Positions 25,953-36,202 are shown, counted from the stretch's first letter. The stretch is 48,783 nucleotides of DNA from OLB11 sp044234005 (GCA_044234005.1 JBIIJE010000007.1:1-48783); one strand, 5' to 3'. The notes: generated from the letters alone by a model not told the origin. Numbers and translations are program-made.

Positions 25953-27359
25953 ATGAGACGAATTTTATTCATATTATTTTTTACAATACTCAATGTAATA
26001 CATGTGAGTGCTCAGGATAAAAATGTATTGAGTGCACCACAAGTATTACAGATACTTAAACAATACCATCCGATAATTCGACAAGCACAAATTGAAATTG
26101 AAAAATCAGAGGCAGATATTTTGCAAGCTCGAGCTGCATTTGATCCGATTGTAAAAATCAATACCGCACAAAAAACATTTAATGGAGAAAATTATTATCA
26201 ATATACCACACCTGAAATAACTATACCAACGTGGTATGGCGTGGAGGTTAATGCTGGTTTTGAGAATTTGAAAGGTGATAGAATTTCAATCACTGAGACA
26301 TTAGGGCCTACAAATTATTTAGGATTTAATATTCCGCTTGCGAAAAATTTGGTAATTGATAAGCGAAGAGCTTTTTTGCAGCAATCGAAAATTTATAATC
26401 AAATGGCTATTATCGACCAGCAGATTTTAGTCAATGATATTCAGTTTGATGCCATGCAAGCTTATTGGAATTGGGTGAGAGCTTATCAAACTTATTTAGT
26501 TGTAAAGAATAATGTAGAAGTTAACGAAAACAGATTGAATTTGGTGCGTAAAGCTTACCGTAATGGTGAACGACCAGCAATAGATACGGTTGAGAATTTG
26601 TCGCAATTGCAAAGTTTTCTGTATTTGCAAAACGAAGAGTACTTGGCATTTCAGCAGGCAGGTATTGAGTTAAGTGCTTATCTCTGGCTCGACAATAATG
26701 AAATTTATTTTTTGCCGGAAACGGTTGTGCCAGAATCGAGCTGGGACAACGAAAGCCTTATTAAATCTTTCGAATTGAATTTGGCAAACCTCTTACAAGT
26801 TGCGGAAACGCGCCATCCATCCTTATTGAATTACCAAAATAAATTAGATGTTTTACAAATTGATAAAAAGCTCAAGTTTCAAGAATTATTACCGAAACTA
26901 GATTTACAGTACAATTTTTTAGGGAAAGGCTATAATACACTCGAGTCTGTTTCTAAGGCGCCTTTATTTCAGAATAATTTTCAATATGGTTTGAAATTTG
27001 AAATGCCTGTGCGTTTATCTCAAGGTAGAAGTGCATATCGTTTAGCTAAATTAAAAATAGAAGAGACCGACTTAGACCGAATTCAAAAACGTCAGCGCAT
27101 TACCATGAAGGTGAAGTATTATTTTACGGAAATGAGCATGCTTAAAAAGCAAATAGAATTACAATCAAATAATTATAATAACTACCAACGCCTTGTAAGA
27201 GCGGAAGAAATAAGGTTCGAAAATGGAGAGAGTTCTTTATTCTTGATAAATTCTCGAGAGAATAAAGCGCTAGAAGCTTTGCAGAAACTTATCGAGTTGA
27301 AAACAAAATATTATAAATCAGTCTATGCACTGCAATGGAGTGCTGGTTTGTTGAGATAG
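25953..27359 (+). CDS. TolC family outer-membrane channel
   Basis: This is the outer-membrane exit duct of the exporter. A signal peptide ends near VSAQ (about residue 21), followed by two repeated OEP domains rich in long alpha-helices. Typical TolC-like segments are VLQILKQYHPIIRQAQIE at the start and ETRHPSLLNYQNKLDVLQID in the second repeat. At 468 aa it is normal size. It starts 14 bases after the HlyD gene, completing the ABC-HlyD-TolC operon. Confidence 0.92.
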   Translation: MRRILFILFFTILNVIHVSAQDKNVLSAPQVLQILKQYHPIIRQAQIEIEKSEADILQARAAFDPIVKINTAQKTFNGENYYQYTTPEITIPTWYGVEVNAGFENLKGDRISITETLGPTNYLGFNIPLAKNLVIDKRRAFLQQSKIYNQMAIIDQQILVNDIQFDAMQAYWNWVRAYQTYLVVKNNVEVNENRLNLVRKAYRNGERPAIDTVENLSQLQSFLYLQNEEYLAFQQAGIELSAYLWLDNNEIYFLPETVVPESSWDNESLIKSFELNLANLLQVAETRHPSLLNYQNKLDVLQIDKKLKFQELLPKLDLQYNFLGKGYNTLESVSKAPLFQNNFQYGLKFEMPVRLSQGRSAYRLAKLKIEETDLDRIQKRQRITMKVKYYFTEMSMLKKQIELQSNNYNNYQRLVRAEEIRFENGESSLFLINSRENKALEALQKLIELKTKYYKSVYALQWSAGLLR

Positions 27360-27486
27360 ACAATAAATTCATATCGAGTTACCACACTTGTTTCTGAGAT
27401 GAATGAAGGAATATTGAATTAGCGATTAAATTAAATACTTTTTTAATGATAAATTCGTTTGATAGTTTCAAAGCAAATTTTATTTA

Positions 27487-27687
27487 ATGAGCAAGCTTAA
27501 ATTATTCAAAATCTTTATGGTTTCAATTGCACTTACAACAATTGGAATATTGATTGATCGTGATGAACCAAATTCGAATTTATGGACGACCGTATTTGAG
27601 TACTTTGCTATGCTTGCCATCATTTTTGTATTAATAACGGTTACATTCATTCTTGCCACCTTTGCATTTCGGAAGCTAAAAAATTAA
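27487..27687 (+). CDS. Small membrane protein, 66 aa
   Basis: I do not recognise a family. Two hydrophobic helices are predicted (about residues 8-23 and 36-61), with a short charged loop between them (DRDEPNSN) and a basic C-terminus (FRKLKN). The ATG, length and charge pattern are credible for a small inner-membrane protein. It stands alone between the TolC gene and yebC, with 127 bases upstream. No function can be given. Confidence 0.55.
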   Translation: MSKLKLFKIFMVSIALTTIGILIDRDEPNSNLWTTVFEYFAMLAIIFVLITVTFILATFAFRKLKN

Positions 27688-27746
27688 TCATACTGGGGCG
27701 AATTCCAATACTGTTTAATTTAATTTTAGTATTTCATACAATTCCA

Positions 27747-27754
27747 TAAATTTG
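27747..27754 (+). promoter_or_regulatory. -7 box (TAAATTTG) for the YebC gene
   Basis: It is a full TAnnTTTG match 20 bases before the ATG. Confidence 0.5.
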
Positions 27755-27774
27755 CCAACCTAAAACCGAAAGTC

Positions 27775-28485
27775 ATGGGAAGAATATTTGAAGTACGTAA
27801 AGGAGCCATGTTTGCCCGTTGGGATAAAATGGCCAAAGACTTTACCCGCATTGGAAAAGAAATTGCCATTGCGGTCAAGGCAAGTGGTCCAGATGTAGAA
27901 AACAATCCAGCACTTCGTCGTTGCTACCTGAATGCCAAAGCATGCAATATGCCTAAAGATCGTGTGGAAGCAGCCATAAAGCGAGCAATGGGAAAAGATA
28001 CTACCGATTATGCGGAGGTATTGTATGAAGGATATGCACCTCATGGTGTTGCTATTTTAGTAGAAAGTGCGACAGATAATAATACACGAACTGTAGCTAA
28101 TGTTCGAGCCATATTCAATAAAGGAGGCGGTTCTATGGGAAATAGTGGTAGTGTGGCATTCACATTTAACCGTATGGGCGAGTTTAAAATAAAAGGCGAT
28201 GGTATCAATGCCGAAGAATTTGAATTAGAAGGTATTGATTACGGTTTGGAAGAAATTGGAGAAGATGCAGATGGTAATATTATTATTCGTACGAGCTATA
28301 CCGACTTTGGTAAAATGTCTGACTTCTTAGAATCGAAAAAAATTGAGCCTATTCAAAATGGTTTGACCTATATACCTGCAAATACAGTTGAATTAAATGA
28401 TGAGCAAGCCGAAGAAGTACTTAAATTGGTTGATAAAATGGAACAAGACGAAGATGTTCAAAAAGTTTATCATAATTTGAAGTAA
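27775..28485 (+). CDS. YebC/PmpR family regulator
   Basis: The family binds DNA and, in recent work, affects translation of proline-rich stretches. Landmarks: NPALRRCYLNAKACNMPKDR near residue 45, YEGYAPHGVAILVESATDN near residue 85, NKGGGSMGNSGSVAFTF near residue 115. At 236 aa it has the usual size. The N-terminus MGRIFEVRKGAMFARWDKMA is the Bacteroidota variant. It converges with the S9 peptidase gene across a strong terminator. Confidence 0.93.
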   Translation: MGRIFEVRKGAMFARWDKMAKDFTRIGKEIAIAVKASGPDVENNPALRRCYLNAKACNMPKDRVEAAIKRAMGKDTTDYAEVLYEGYAPHGVAILVESATDNNTRTVANVRAIFNKGGGSMGNSGSVAFTFNRMGEFKIKGDGINAEEFELEGIDYGLEEIGEDADGNIIIRTSYTDFGKMSDFLESKKIEPIQNGLTYIPANTVELNDEQAEEVLKLVDKMEQDEDVQKVYHNLK

Positions 28486-28555
28486 CTATATTTAATTATA
28501 TGTTTTGTTTTAAAAGAAGTATAAGCTTGAAATTGTGCTTAAGAAGAATAAAAAA

Positions 28556-28585
28556 CGCTGGCTGAATGTTGACATTTAGCCAGCG
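28556..28585. terminator. Bidirectional intrinsic terminator between YebC and the S9 peptidase
   Basis: CGCTGGCT and AGCCAGCG form a perfect eight-base stem with a 14-base loop, preceded by an A-run and followed by a T-rich run. It can therefore stop transcription from both converging genes. Confidence 0.8.
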
Positions 28586-28607
28586 ATTTTATTTAAATAT
28601 TACTTTC

Positions 28608-31244
28608 CTATTTTCTCGTAACTGTCATCACAGCATTGCCCATACTAGGTATGATCGATACCATTTTGATAGCTGATTTTGTAACAGGGTCTAACCAATA
28701 AGTTGTTTTTTCTTTCGCATTATCTGATGCAATAGTTTCAACTTTCCAACATTTCTTATCGCCGATATTTTCTTCTCCCAAGTAGCTCATCGTTGACGCT
28801 TTTGATTTCATAGTCATCATATCAACTGTTGTGTATGTATAATTGAAATTTTCTTTTAATGGCATGCCTGCAAATATGATATCGCAAGCAGGTCCATCTA
28901 ATATAAGTGCACCATCTATTGTAATTGGCATTTTTTGTTCGCCCATTTCAACTGTTGCAACTTGATTTGCAATTGTCATCGGTATTTTTTGTCCACCTTG
29001 TTCCATGATTCTTGATATAGGATTAAAGTTGGTTCCAAAAACAATTTCATCGGCTTGGTTACCCATTTGACTTTTTACTTCATCGCGTACTTTCCAATTT
29101 TCTCCAATATTTTCAATGGTGCGTTTCATATCCATGGTTAAGTTTTGGCCAGATACTTCAAATTTTACATCATACAGGGTTTCACCCGCTACGAATTGGT
29201 TTGCGATTTTAGGTAACTCTTTGGATATCTTCGCTTCTTTGGCAGGCGTGTAAGTTACCTTGCTTATGTCTTGCTTCATTTCCCTTAATCGATTTGCAAT
29301 ATTTTCAGGGTTCTCTTGTTGGAATCTGCCATTTAAGTGCGCGGCTAGGAATTTTTCAACCTCAGCATACATTGCCATATTATTCACTGGTTTACGAAAT
29401 CCATGACCTTCGTCATCCGCTAAAATATAAGAAACATCTTTACCTTTTTCGCGCAAGGCAACGACTATCTGATCAGCTTCAGCTTGTTTTACACGAGGGT
29501 CATTTGCACCTTGTATAATTAATAATGGTTTGTTTATTTTATCAGCACTAAACAAAGGGCTTGCTTCTCTGATAAGTTTTTTGCCTTCTTCTGTACTCGG
29601 GTCACCAACCATTCCATGCAAGAAGGCACGGCCACTTTCCCAGTAAGCCGGAACAGATTCTAGCAAGGTGAAAATGTTCGAAGGTCCTACAATATCAACA
29701 CCGCAATTATATAAGTCTGGTGTAAAAGCGAGTCCTGCTAAAGTTGCATAACCTCCGTAACTTCCTCCCATAATAGCTACCTTATTTTTATCAGCGATAC
29801 CTTTCGAGATTAAATGTTTAACTCCCCAAGTAATATCATCTTGCATAAGCTTGCCCCATTGTTTATCACCCGCATTCAAGAATTTTTTTCCGTAACCACC
29901 ACTTGCTCTGAAATTCGGCTGCAGAACTGCGTAGCCACGATTGGCTAGGAACTGAGCTTCAGGATCATAACCCCAAGTGTCTCTAGGTCCTTTGGGACCG
30001 CCATGTATAAGCATTATCACAGGTAAATTCTTTCCTGAGCTTCCGACTGGTATTGTTAAATAAGCAGGTATTTCTAAACCATCACTACTTTTATAACTCA
30101 TCGATTGCATAGGAGCTAAATACTGCTCTACCTCTTTTAGTTTCGGTCGTGGTGTAAATTGGAAGCTAAGTTTTTTACTTGCCACATCATACAAATAAAC
30201 TGCACTTGCGTATTTATCGCCAAATGATGTTACTAAAAACTTAGAATAATCTTGCGTGCTACTTGACAAACTAATTTCACGGCCTGGTAATTGCTTTTGA
30301 ATATCCTTGTACATAGCTTCCCAAGTTTTATCTTTCCAGTAGTAAGTCACTTTGTCTAACATATATGAGGTAGCGATAGGCAAATGCGTATTATCATTCA
30401 TAATTAAACCACCAAAATCTACTTTATTATTTGGATCACTTTCAACTTTTTTCAAAGCCTTTGTTTGTGGGTTAAATAAGAATAATGTCGATTTGTCGAT
30501 ATCTCCCTTATTGGTAACCAAGTAGGCTTCTTTATTATCAGCAGTCCATGATGAGATGCTGGCTGATTCATTTACATTGTAGTTATAAATTTCAGTTAAT
30601 TTATTTCCTTCATCAACTCGATACATAACTGTATTTCCTTTTTCGTCAGTTTTGCTCATTACACGTAGTTTTTCGTCCCAATCAAAATCAAAGCCAGTTA
30701 CTCGATCTTTGTTTTCGTACATTAATTTCATTTCGCCAGTTGAAATTTTCAATGAATATAAATCATGCCAAGCTTTATCTCTATCGTTTAAACCTATATA
30801 TAGTAAATCTTTATCTTTTTTGCTAACCAAATTAATCTGAGCCGTTACCTCCTTTTTGGGTGTTAAATTTCTTGACAATGGAACACCATCTTTGTCTTTA
30901 CTTGCTTTTGGGTCAACTGCAAATATGTTAATGTTTTCATCCCCATTTTCGTCTTTTACATATAAAATGTATTTACCGTCTTCTGTCCAAAAATAACCCA
31001 TCAAAGGCCTGGCACTGTTGGTTAGTGGTTTCGCATCTTCAAACTTGGCATCGAATTTTTTTACCCACACATTCATGATGCCGTTGTATTGTTTCATAAA
31101 TGCAATCCATTGACCATCGGGACTTAATTGTGCCCCTGCAATTTCAGGATTACCAAAAAATAATTCTCTATCAAGAATTGGAACATTTTGTGCTTGTGAT
31201 AACATAGTAATAAATATTAAGCAAAGAGTGAGTATTTTTTTCAT
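28608..31244 (-). CDS. S9 family peptidase (prolyl oligopeptidase type) with C-terminal extension
   Basis: A secreted serine peptidase. A signal peptide (MKKILTLCLIFITMLSQAQ) precedes a beta-propeller (about residues 30-390) and an alpha/beta-hydrolase domain. The catalytic triad is visible: serine in GGSYGGYATL (about residue 505), aspartate in QGANDPRV (about residue 590), histidine in DEGHGFRKP (about residue 622). After that fold about 200 further residues form a separate beta-rich domain with repeated GEQKMPIT-like and TMDMKRT segments, not found in plain S9 enzymes. The ATG at 31244 is chosen because the upstream part of a longer frame, from 31313, has no signal peptide. It probably degrades peptides in the periplasm. 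Confidence 0.9.
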   Translation of the reverse strand: MKKILTLCLIFITMLSQAQNVPILDRELFFGNPEIAGAQLSPDGQWIAFMKQYNGIMNVWVKKFDAKFEDAKPLTNSARPLMGYFWTEDGKYILYVKDENGDENINIFAVDPKASKDKDGVPLSRNLTPKKEVTAQINLVSKKDKDLLYIGLNDRDKAWHDLYSLKISTGEMKLMYENKDRVTGFDFDWDEKLRVMSKTDEKGNTVMYRVDEGNKLTEIYNYNVNESASISSWTADNKEAYLVTNKGDIDKSTLFLFNPQTKALKKVESDPNNKVDFGGLIMNDNTHLPIATSYMLDKVTYYWKDKTWEAMYKDIQKQLPGREISLSSSTQDYSKFLVTSFGDKYASAVYLYDVASKKLSFQFTPRPKLKEVEQYLAPMQSMSYKSSDGLEIPAYLTIPVGSSGKNLPVIMLIHGGPKGPRDTWGYDPEAQFLANRGYAVLQPNFRASGGYGKKFLNAGDKQWGKLMQDDITWGVKHLISKGIADKNKVAIMGGSYGGYATLAGLAFTPDLYNCGVDIVGPSNIFTLLESVPAYWESGRAFLHGMVGDPSTEEGKKLIREASPLFSADKINKPLLIIQGANDPRVKQAEADQIVVALREKGKDVSYILADDEGHGFRKPVNNMAMYAEVEKFLAAHLNGRFQQENPENIANRLREMKQDISKVTYTPAKEAKISKELPKIANQFVAGETLYDVKFEVSGQNLTMDMKRTIENIGENWKVRDEVKSQMGNQADEIVFGTNFNPISRIMEQGGQKIPMTIANQVATVEMGEQKMPITIDGALILDGPACDIIFAGMPLKENFNYTYTTVDMMTMKSKASTMSYLGEENIGDKKCWKVETIASDNAKEKTTYWLDPVTKSAIKMVSIIPSMGNAVMTVTRK

Positions 31245-31376
31245 GTTTGTAAAATTTAATTTACCGAAAGTAGGTAATTTCATGAAATTATAGATTTTTA
31301 TATCACCAAACATGTTTAATAATCAAACGATTCTGAAATCTTGATGTAAAAAATTTTATTTCAAGCATAGAATATA

Positions 31377-31384
31377 TACATTTG
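31377..31384 (+). promoter_or_regulatory. -7 box (TACATTTG) for icd
   Basis: It is a full TAnnTTTG match 25 bases before the ATG. Confidence 0.5.
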
Positions 31385-31409
31385 ACGCTAAAGCAAAATT
31401 AAAACAGAA

Positions 31410-32639
31410 ATGGCAAAAATAGTTGTTAGCAATCCTGTAGTGGAAATAGATGGTGATGAAATGACACGTATTATTTGGAAATTTATTAAAGAGAAATTAA
31501 TTCTACCTTATTTAGAAGTTCCAATTCAATATTATGATTTAGGTATTGAAATGCGCGATGAAACCAACGATCAAATTACAATTGATTGTGCGAATGCAAT
31601 AAAAGCGTGTGGGGTAGGAATTAAATGTGCCACCATTACACCAGATGAGCAGCGTGTAGAAGAGTTTAAGTTAAAGCAAATGTGGAAATCTCCAAATGGA
31701 ACTATCCGTAATATATTAGATGGTACCGTTTTTCGCGAGCCCATTGTGATGAAAAATGTGCCTCGATTAGTACCTAATTGGACTGCTCCAATCATAATAG
31801 GCCGTCATGCATTTGGGGATCAATACCGCGCTACGGACGCGGTTATAAAAGGTAAAGGAAAATTAACCATGACGTTTACACCAGAAGAGGGTGGAGAAGC
31901 ACAGTTGTTTGAAGTATATAACTATAAAGGTGACGGTGTTGCCTTATGTATGTATAATACTGATGATAGTATTTATGGATTTGCTCGTAGTTGTTTTAAT
32001 ATGGCATTAAGCAAAAAATGGCCACTCTATTTATCGACAAAAAATACGATTCTTAAAAACTATGATGGTCGCTTTAAAGATATTTTTGAAGAAGTTTATC
32101 AAAATGAATTTAAAGCAAGTTATGAAGCAGCTGGCATTACCTATGAGCATCGTTTAATAGATGACATGGTTGCATCAGCGTTGAAGTGGCATGGCAATTT
32201 TGTATGGGCTTGTAAAAATTATGATGGTGATGTACAAAGCGACACAGTAGCGCAAGGCTTTGGTTCCTTAGGCTTGATGACATCTGTATTAATAACACCT
32301 GATGGTAAAATTATGGAAGCAGAAGCAGCTCACGGCACTGTTACACGTCATTACCGTGATCATCAAGCAGGCAAGCCTACAAGCACTAATCCAATCGCTT
32401 CTATTTTCGCGTGGACACGTGGTTTAGCATTTCGAGGTAAGTTAGATAACAATCAAGCTTTAATGGATTTCTGTAATAATCTTGAGCAAGTATGTATTGA
32501 GACAGTCGAAAGCGGTATCATGACCAAAGATTTAGCAGTATGCATTCATGGTAATAAAGTAAATCATGGAGAGCATTATGTTTACACGGAGGAATTTCTA
32601 GATGCTTTGGATACGAATCTGAAAGCTAAGATGAGATAA
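31410..32639 (+). CDS. icd: NADP-dependent isocitrate dehydrogenase (eukaryote-type)
   Basis: The enzyme converts isocitrate to 2-oxoglutarate with NADPH in the TCA cycle. It is the homodimeric eukaryote-like form, not the E. coli form. Family signatures are EIDGDEMTRIIWKFIKEKLI at the start, TPDEQRVEEFKLKQMWKSPN and NGTIRNILDGTVFREPIV around residues 75-100, PIIIGRHAFGDQYRATD, and the NADP-binding HGTVTRHYRDHQAGKPTSTN. The 409-aa length is exact. It converges with rnr. Confidence 0.96.
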   Translation: MAKIVVSNPVVEIDGDEMTRIIWKFIKEKLILPYLEVPIQYYDLGIEMRDETNDQITIDCANAIKACGVGIKCATITPDEQRVEEFKLKQMWKSPNGTIRNILDGTVFREPIVMKNVPRLVPNWTAPIIIGRHAFGDQYRATDAVIKGKGKLTMTFTPEEGGEAQLFEVYNYKGDGVALCMYNTDDSIYGFARSCFNMALSKKWPLYLSTKNTILKNYDGRFKDIFEEVYQNEFKASYEAAGITYEHRLIDDMVASALKWHGNFVWACKNYDGDVQSDTVAQGFGSLGLMTSVLITPDGKIMEAEAAHGTVTRHYRDHQAGKPTSTNPIASIFAWTRGLAFRGKLDNNQALMDFCNNLEQVCIETVESGIMTKDLAVCIHGNKVNHGEHYVYTEEFLDALDTNLKAKMR

Positions 32640-32835
32640 GCGTATTCAATTTTATAGAAGATGAGATTGTCTTTTAAGATTGAATAATTCCACAAGCCTT
32701 CGTAGTTGATAAATTTCAACCAAAATGTATTGATTGCGAACGCTAGGACGATAGTCATGTAGGTTCTTAACAAGCAGGCACTCATGACTTGATTCGAGAT
32801 TTTGCAGTTTGAATTTTCAACTTCAAAATTTGGGT

Positions 32836-34851
32836 TTATTTCTTCTTTTTCTTTTTAGTAGTTTTTATGTCTCTTACTTTATCTGCTTTTTTTACTTTTC
32901 GCATGGCGCCTTCTACGATCCATTCGTAATCTATCCTTTTGGTCGAAAGGTTTGCCGCCGCTACTTGAATTTGCACTTCTTGCCCTATGTTAATTCTCAT
33001 TTTAGTATGTCGACCGATGATTGCATATTCTTTTTCATGAAATTCAAATTCATCAATATCCATCATTTGTGTAAGTGGAATAAAACCTTCGCATTTATGT
33101 AAAACTGTTTGTGCCCAAAAGCCAAATTTAGAAACGCCGCTTACTACCGCTGTAAATTCTTCGCCTAAATGCTTGCGGATAAATTCTACTTGTTTGTATT
33201 TACTGCCATCACGCTCGGCATCCATGGCCTTTCGCTCACGTTCACTACAATGCAAACACTGAGCCTCTAATGATTTTATTGGGTGAATATCTTTTTTCAA
33301 ACACTCGAACAAAATGCGATGAACAAGTACATCTGGGTAACGTCGAATAGGTGAAGTGAAATGGCAATAAAAAGGGAATGCCAATCCATAATGCCCAATG
33401 TTTTGTGTACTATAAACTGCCTTCGCCATAGTCCGAATACCAAGCGTATGCAAAATATTTTGTGTAGGATCATTCGAACTATTCGTCACCATGTTATTGA
33501 ATGAAACAGCAATTTTTTCAGGCGAACTTAAGTTGAATTTATGCCCAAATCGTTTCGCGAATTGCGCGAAATTACTTAGTTTTTCAAGATCTGGAGTATC
33601 GTGTATCCTATACGGAAATGGAACTTTTTCGTCTTTAAAGGTAATGTCATCAACATGCTTAGCAACCGTCTTATTGGCTAACAACATGAGTTCTTCAATA
33701 AGCTGATGACAAGCTTTACTTTCTTTCACAATAACATCTATAGGAATTCCGTTTTCATCCAATATAAATCTTACTTCTTCACTCGAAAAATTAATCGCAC
33801 CTGCTTTAAATTTTAAAGCCCTTAGTTGTTGTGAAATATTATGCAAGGTGAGAATTTCATTTTTATACTCATGCTTATTTCCTTCAATAACTTCTTGTGC
33901 TTCTTCGTAGGTTAATCGCACCTTAGAATGAATGATAGTTTTTCCTAACCAGTAATTTTTGATTTCTGCTTTATTGGTAATTTCAAAAATGGCTGAGAAA
34001 GTGAGTTTATCTTCTAAAGGTCTAAGCGAGCATAGTTCATTCGATATTTTTTCAGGCAACATCGGTAAAACTCTATCTGGTAAATACACAGAGGTCGCTC
34101 TTTTAAAGGCTTCTTGATCTAAGGCAGTATTAGGCTTTACGTAATGGGTTACATCTGCTATATGAACGCCAATACTTAGATTGCCATTTGGTAAATGTTC
34201 GAGAGAAATGGCATCATCAAAGTCTTTTGCATCATGAGGGTCGATGGTAAGGGTAAATATTTCTCTTAGGTCTTTTCTATTTTTTATTTCCGACTTGGAA
34301 ATTTCAGTCTGTAAATTTTTAACCTCTTCTATCACAGCTTGTGGAAATTCTAGCACAAAACCATATTGCAATAAAATTTCTTTCATTGCAATTTCGTTTC
34401 GACGTTCGTCATTTAATTTTTCCAGTATAATACCTTCTGGATTTTTAAGCTTTTCACTCCAATCTGTTATTTGTACAACTACTCGATCGTCCTTCTGTAG
34501 GCCTTTGCTATTTTTTTCATTGATAAAAATATCTTTCGTCATCGATCTATTATCAACCACTACAAAGGCAAAGTGCTTATTCAATTGGACGGTACCAATA
34601 AAAACCTCTTGGGCGTGCTTTACAATGCGAGTCACAATGGCTTCTGGTTTTACTAAATCAGGTTTTTGTTTAATAATAAGAATTGCAACGGTATCACCAG
34701 GCATCGCATTCTTCTGATTTTCTCGACGAACGATTATGTCGGTATCAAATCCTTTCACGGTCACGAATCCTTTGCCTTGCGCGCTTATGTCGATAATGCC
34801 TTCTAATTCTTGATTTATGATAGAAATGGGCTTCTTTTTTGATTTTGTCAT
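32836..34851 (-). CDS. rnr: Ribonuclease R
   Basis: RNase R is a processive 3'-to-5' exoribonuclease that degrades structured RNA. Cold-shock domains (about residues 15-165) are followed by the RNB catalytic domain with HDAKDFDDAISLE (metal-binding aspartates, about residue 215) and IHIADVTHYV-like sequence, then an S1 domain (FGFWAQTVLHKCEGFIPL). The tail is a short lysine run (KKKKKK), a known feature of RNase R that helps RNA binding. At 671 aa it is a little shorter than usual because the N-terminal extension is small. It starts 15 bases after lpxK stops. Confidence 0.95.
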   Translation of the reverse strand: MTKSKKKPISIINQELEGIIDISAQGKGFVTVKGFDTDIIVRRENQKNAMPGDTVAILIIKQKPDLVKPEAIVTRIVKHAQEVFIGTVQLNKHFAFVVVDNRSMTKDIFINEKNSKGLQKDDRVVVQITDWSEKLKNPEGIILEKLNDERRNEIAMKEILLQYGFVLEFPQAVIEEVKNLQTEISKSEIKNRKDLREIFTLTIDPHDAKDFDDAISLEHLPNGNLSIGVHIADVTHYVKPNTALDQEAFKRATSVYLPDRVLPMLPEKISNELCSLRPLEDKLTFSAIFEITNKAEIKNYWLGKTIIHSKVRLTYEEAQEVIEGNKHEYKNEILTLHNISQQLRALKFKAGAINFSSEEVRFILDENGIPIDVIVKESKACHQLIEELMLLANKTVAKHVDDITFKDEKVPFPYRIHDTPDLEKLSNFAQFAKRFGHKFNLSSPEKIAVSFNNMVTNSSNDPTQNILHTLGIRTMAKAVYSTQNIGHYGLAFPFYCHFTSPIRRYPDVLVHRILFECLKKDIHPIKSLEAQCLHCSERERKAMDAERDGSKYKQVEFIRKHLGEEFTAVVSGVSKFGFWAQTVLHKCEGFIPLTQMMDIDEFEFHEKEYAIIGRHTKMRINIGQEVQIQVAAANLSTKRIDYEWIVEGAMRKVKKADKVRDIKTTKKKKKK

Positions 34852-34866
34852 AATGTTTTTGAATTA

Positions 34867-35991
34867 TTAGAATACTTGATTTTCATCACTTAATACATTT
34901 GAGTCTTCATTCATTTCAACATAAGGTGGAATAATTGTTTCGATATATTGTTGAATTATTTGATCAAATTTATTTTTTTCATCAAATAAAATTTCAATAC
35001 CAATTGCCTGCGCAAAAAAAGGTAGTTCGTTTGCTAGAATCTTTTCTTTGAGCAACATCAATCGCGCTGCGTCTTTCTCGGTTGTAACAATAATTTTGTT
35101 GTCGCTCGCTAAATGCTTAAACGCAGCTGTAATTTCTTCGAGGTCATCAAAAGTAAAGTAGTGATGATCTTTGTATTTGAGTGAATGTACTTTCTTATAT
35201 TGAGTTTGCAAATGTAATAGCAAAGGCAATGGGTTGGCTATGCCTGTAACAAGTAGTATTTCGGTCTCATTATTGGGATGAATCTTACTTGGACTAAGTG
35301 AGTAAAGTTGTTTGTATTGAATACTCGAAAAAAACAATTGCTGATGCGGTAATGGCTGAATCTCTTTTTCAATTTCATTTCTTTTAGTTGGTGTTAAATC
35401 TGAAGGACATTTTGAAATAAGAATCAGATCAGCTCTTGATGCAGCGCCACGGCTTTCACGCAATAAACCAAATGGCATGATATAATCTCTAGTATAGAGT
35501 CGATCAAAATCGCTGAGTAAAATCGATAATCCAGGCTTTACAGTTCTATGCTGAAATGCATCATCTAACAAGATTACTTGAACATGTGGTTTTTGTTGAA
35601 GCAATTGTGGAATAGCCGTCATTCGCTCTTCTGCCACACAAACTTCAATCAAAGGGTGCTTAGATTTAAACTGAAACGGTTCATCTCCAATTTCATGTGA
35701 AGTGCTTTGCATGTCGGCAATTCTAAATCCACGACTAGCACGTCTATACCCACGACTCAAAGTCGCAATGGCGTACTGTCGAGAAAGCAGCTCAATTAAG
35801 TACTCTATATGTGGGCTTTTTCCTGTGCCACCTACTGTAATATTTCCTACTGAAATTACAGGTGTACTAAATGAAATTGATGAAAATATATCCCAATCAT
35901 ACATCTTGTTTCGCAGCGTGACTACTAACCCATATATTAAAGCAAATGGCAATGATATATATTTAAGCAGCGATAATAAAATAGAATTCAT
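34867..35991 (-). CDS. lpxK: Tetraacyldisaccharide 4'-kinase LpxK
   Basis: LpxK phosphorylates the 4' position of the lipid A disaccharide precursor at the inner membrane. The N-terminal membrane helix is followed by the P-loop GNITVGGTGKSPHIEYL (about residues 44-60). The catalytic segment ILLDDAFQHRTVKPGL (about residue 140) matches the usual DDGLQH with small changes. TEKDAARLM (about residue 300) is also typical. The 374-aa length is slightly above normal, with an acidic, low-complexity tail. It is the upstream gene of an lpxK-rnr pair. Confidence 0.94.
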   Translation of the reverse strand: MNSILLSLLKYISLPFALIYGLVVTLRNKMYDWDIFSSISFSTPVISVGNITVGGTGKSPHIEYLIELLSRQYAIATLSRGYRRASRGFRIADMQSTSHEIGDEPFQFKSKHPLIEVCVAEERMTAIPQLLQQKPHVQVILLDDAFQHRTVKPGLSILLSDFDRLYTRDYIMPFGLLRESRGAASRADLILISKCPSDLTPTKRNEIEKEIQPLPHQQLFFSSIQYKQLYSLSPSKIHPNNETEILLVTGIANPLPLLLHLQTQYKKVHSLKYKDHHYFTFDDLEEITAAFKHLASDNKIIVTTEKDAARLMLLKEKILANELPFFAQAIGIEILFDEKNKFDQIIQQYIETIIPPYVEMNEDSNVLSDENQVF

Positions 35992-36202
35992 ATTAATAAT
36001 ACAATATTAGGCCAAACACGAGGATTAAATAGAAATAAAGTGCGAAGTAATAATTTGGTCAAAAGCTGACTATATGCCAAAGCCAGTCAATTAGAATAAC
36101 ATGTTCAGGACTGTATTCAGTCAAACTGCTATTTTTTCACTTAGGCAATGGATAAAGCTTATTGAATACGCTTATATTTACCACCTATTTTACGTTATCG
36201 AT

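Noticed and set aside
32640..32835. Possible terminator hairpins between icd and rnr
   Set aside because: Only short, AT-rich, imperfect inverted repeats are present (TATTCAAT/ATTGAATA with a long loop), too weak to annotate.
34244..34717. Plus-strand frame of 157 codons opposite rnr
   Set aside because: It is antisense to the well-supported catalytic region of RNase R.
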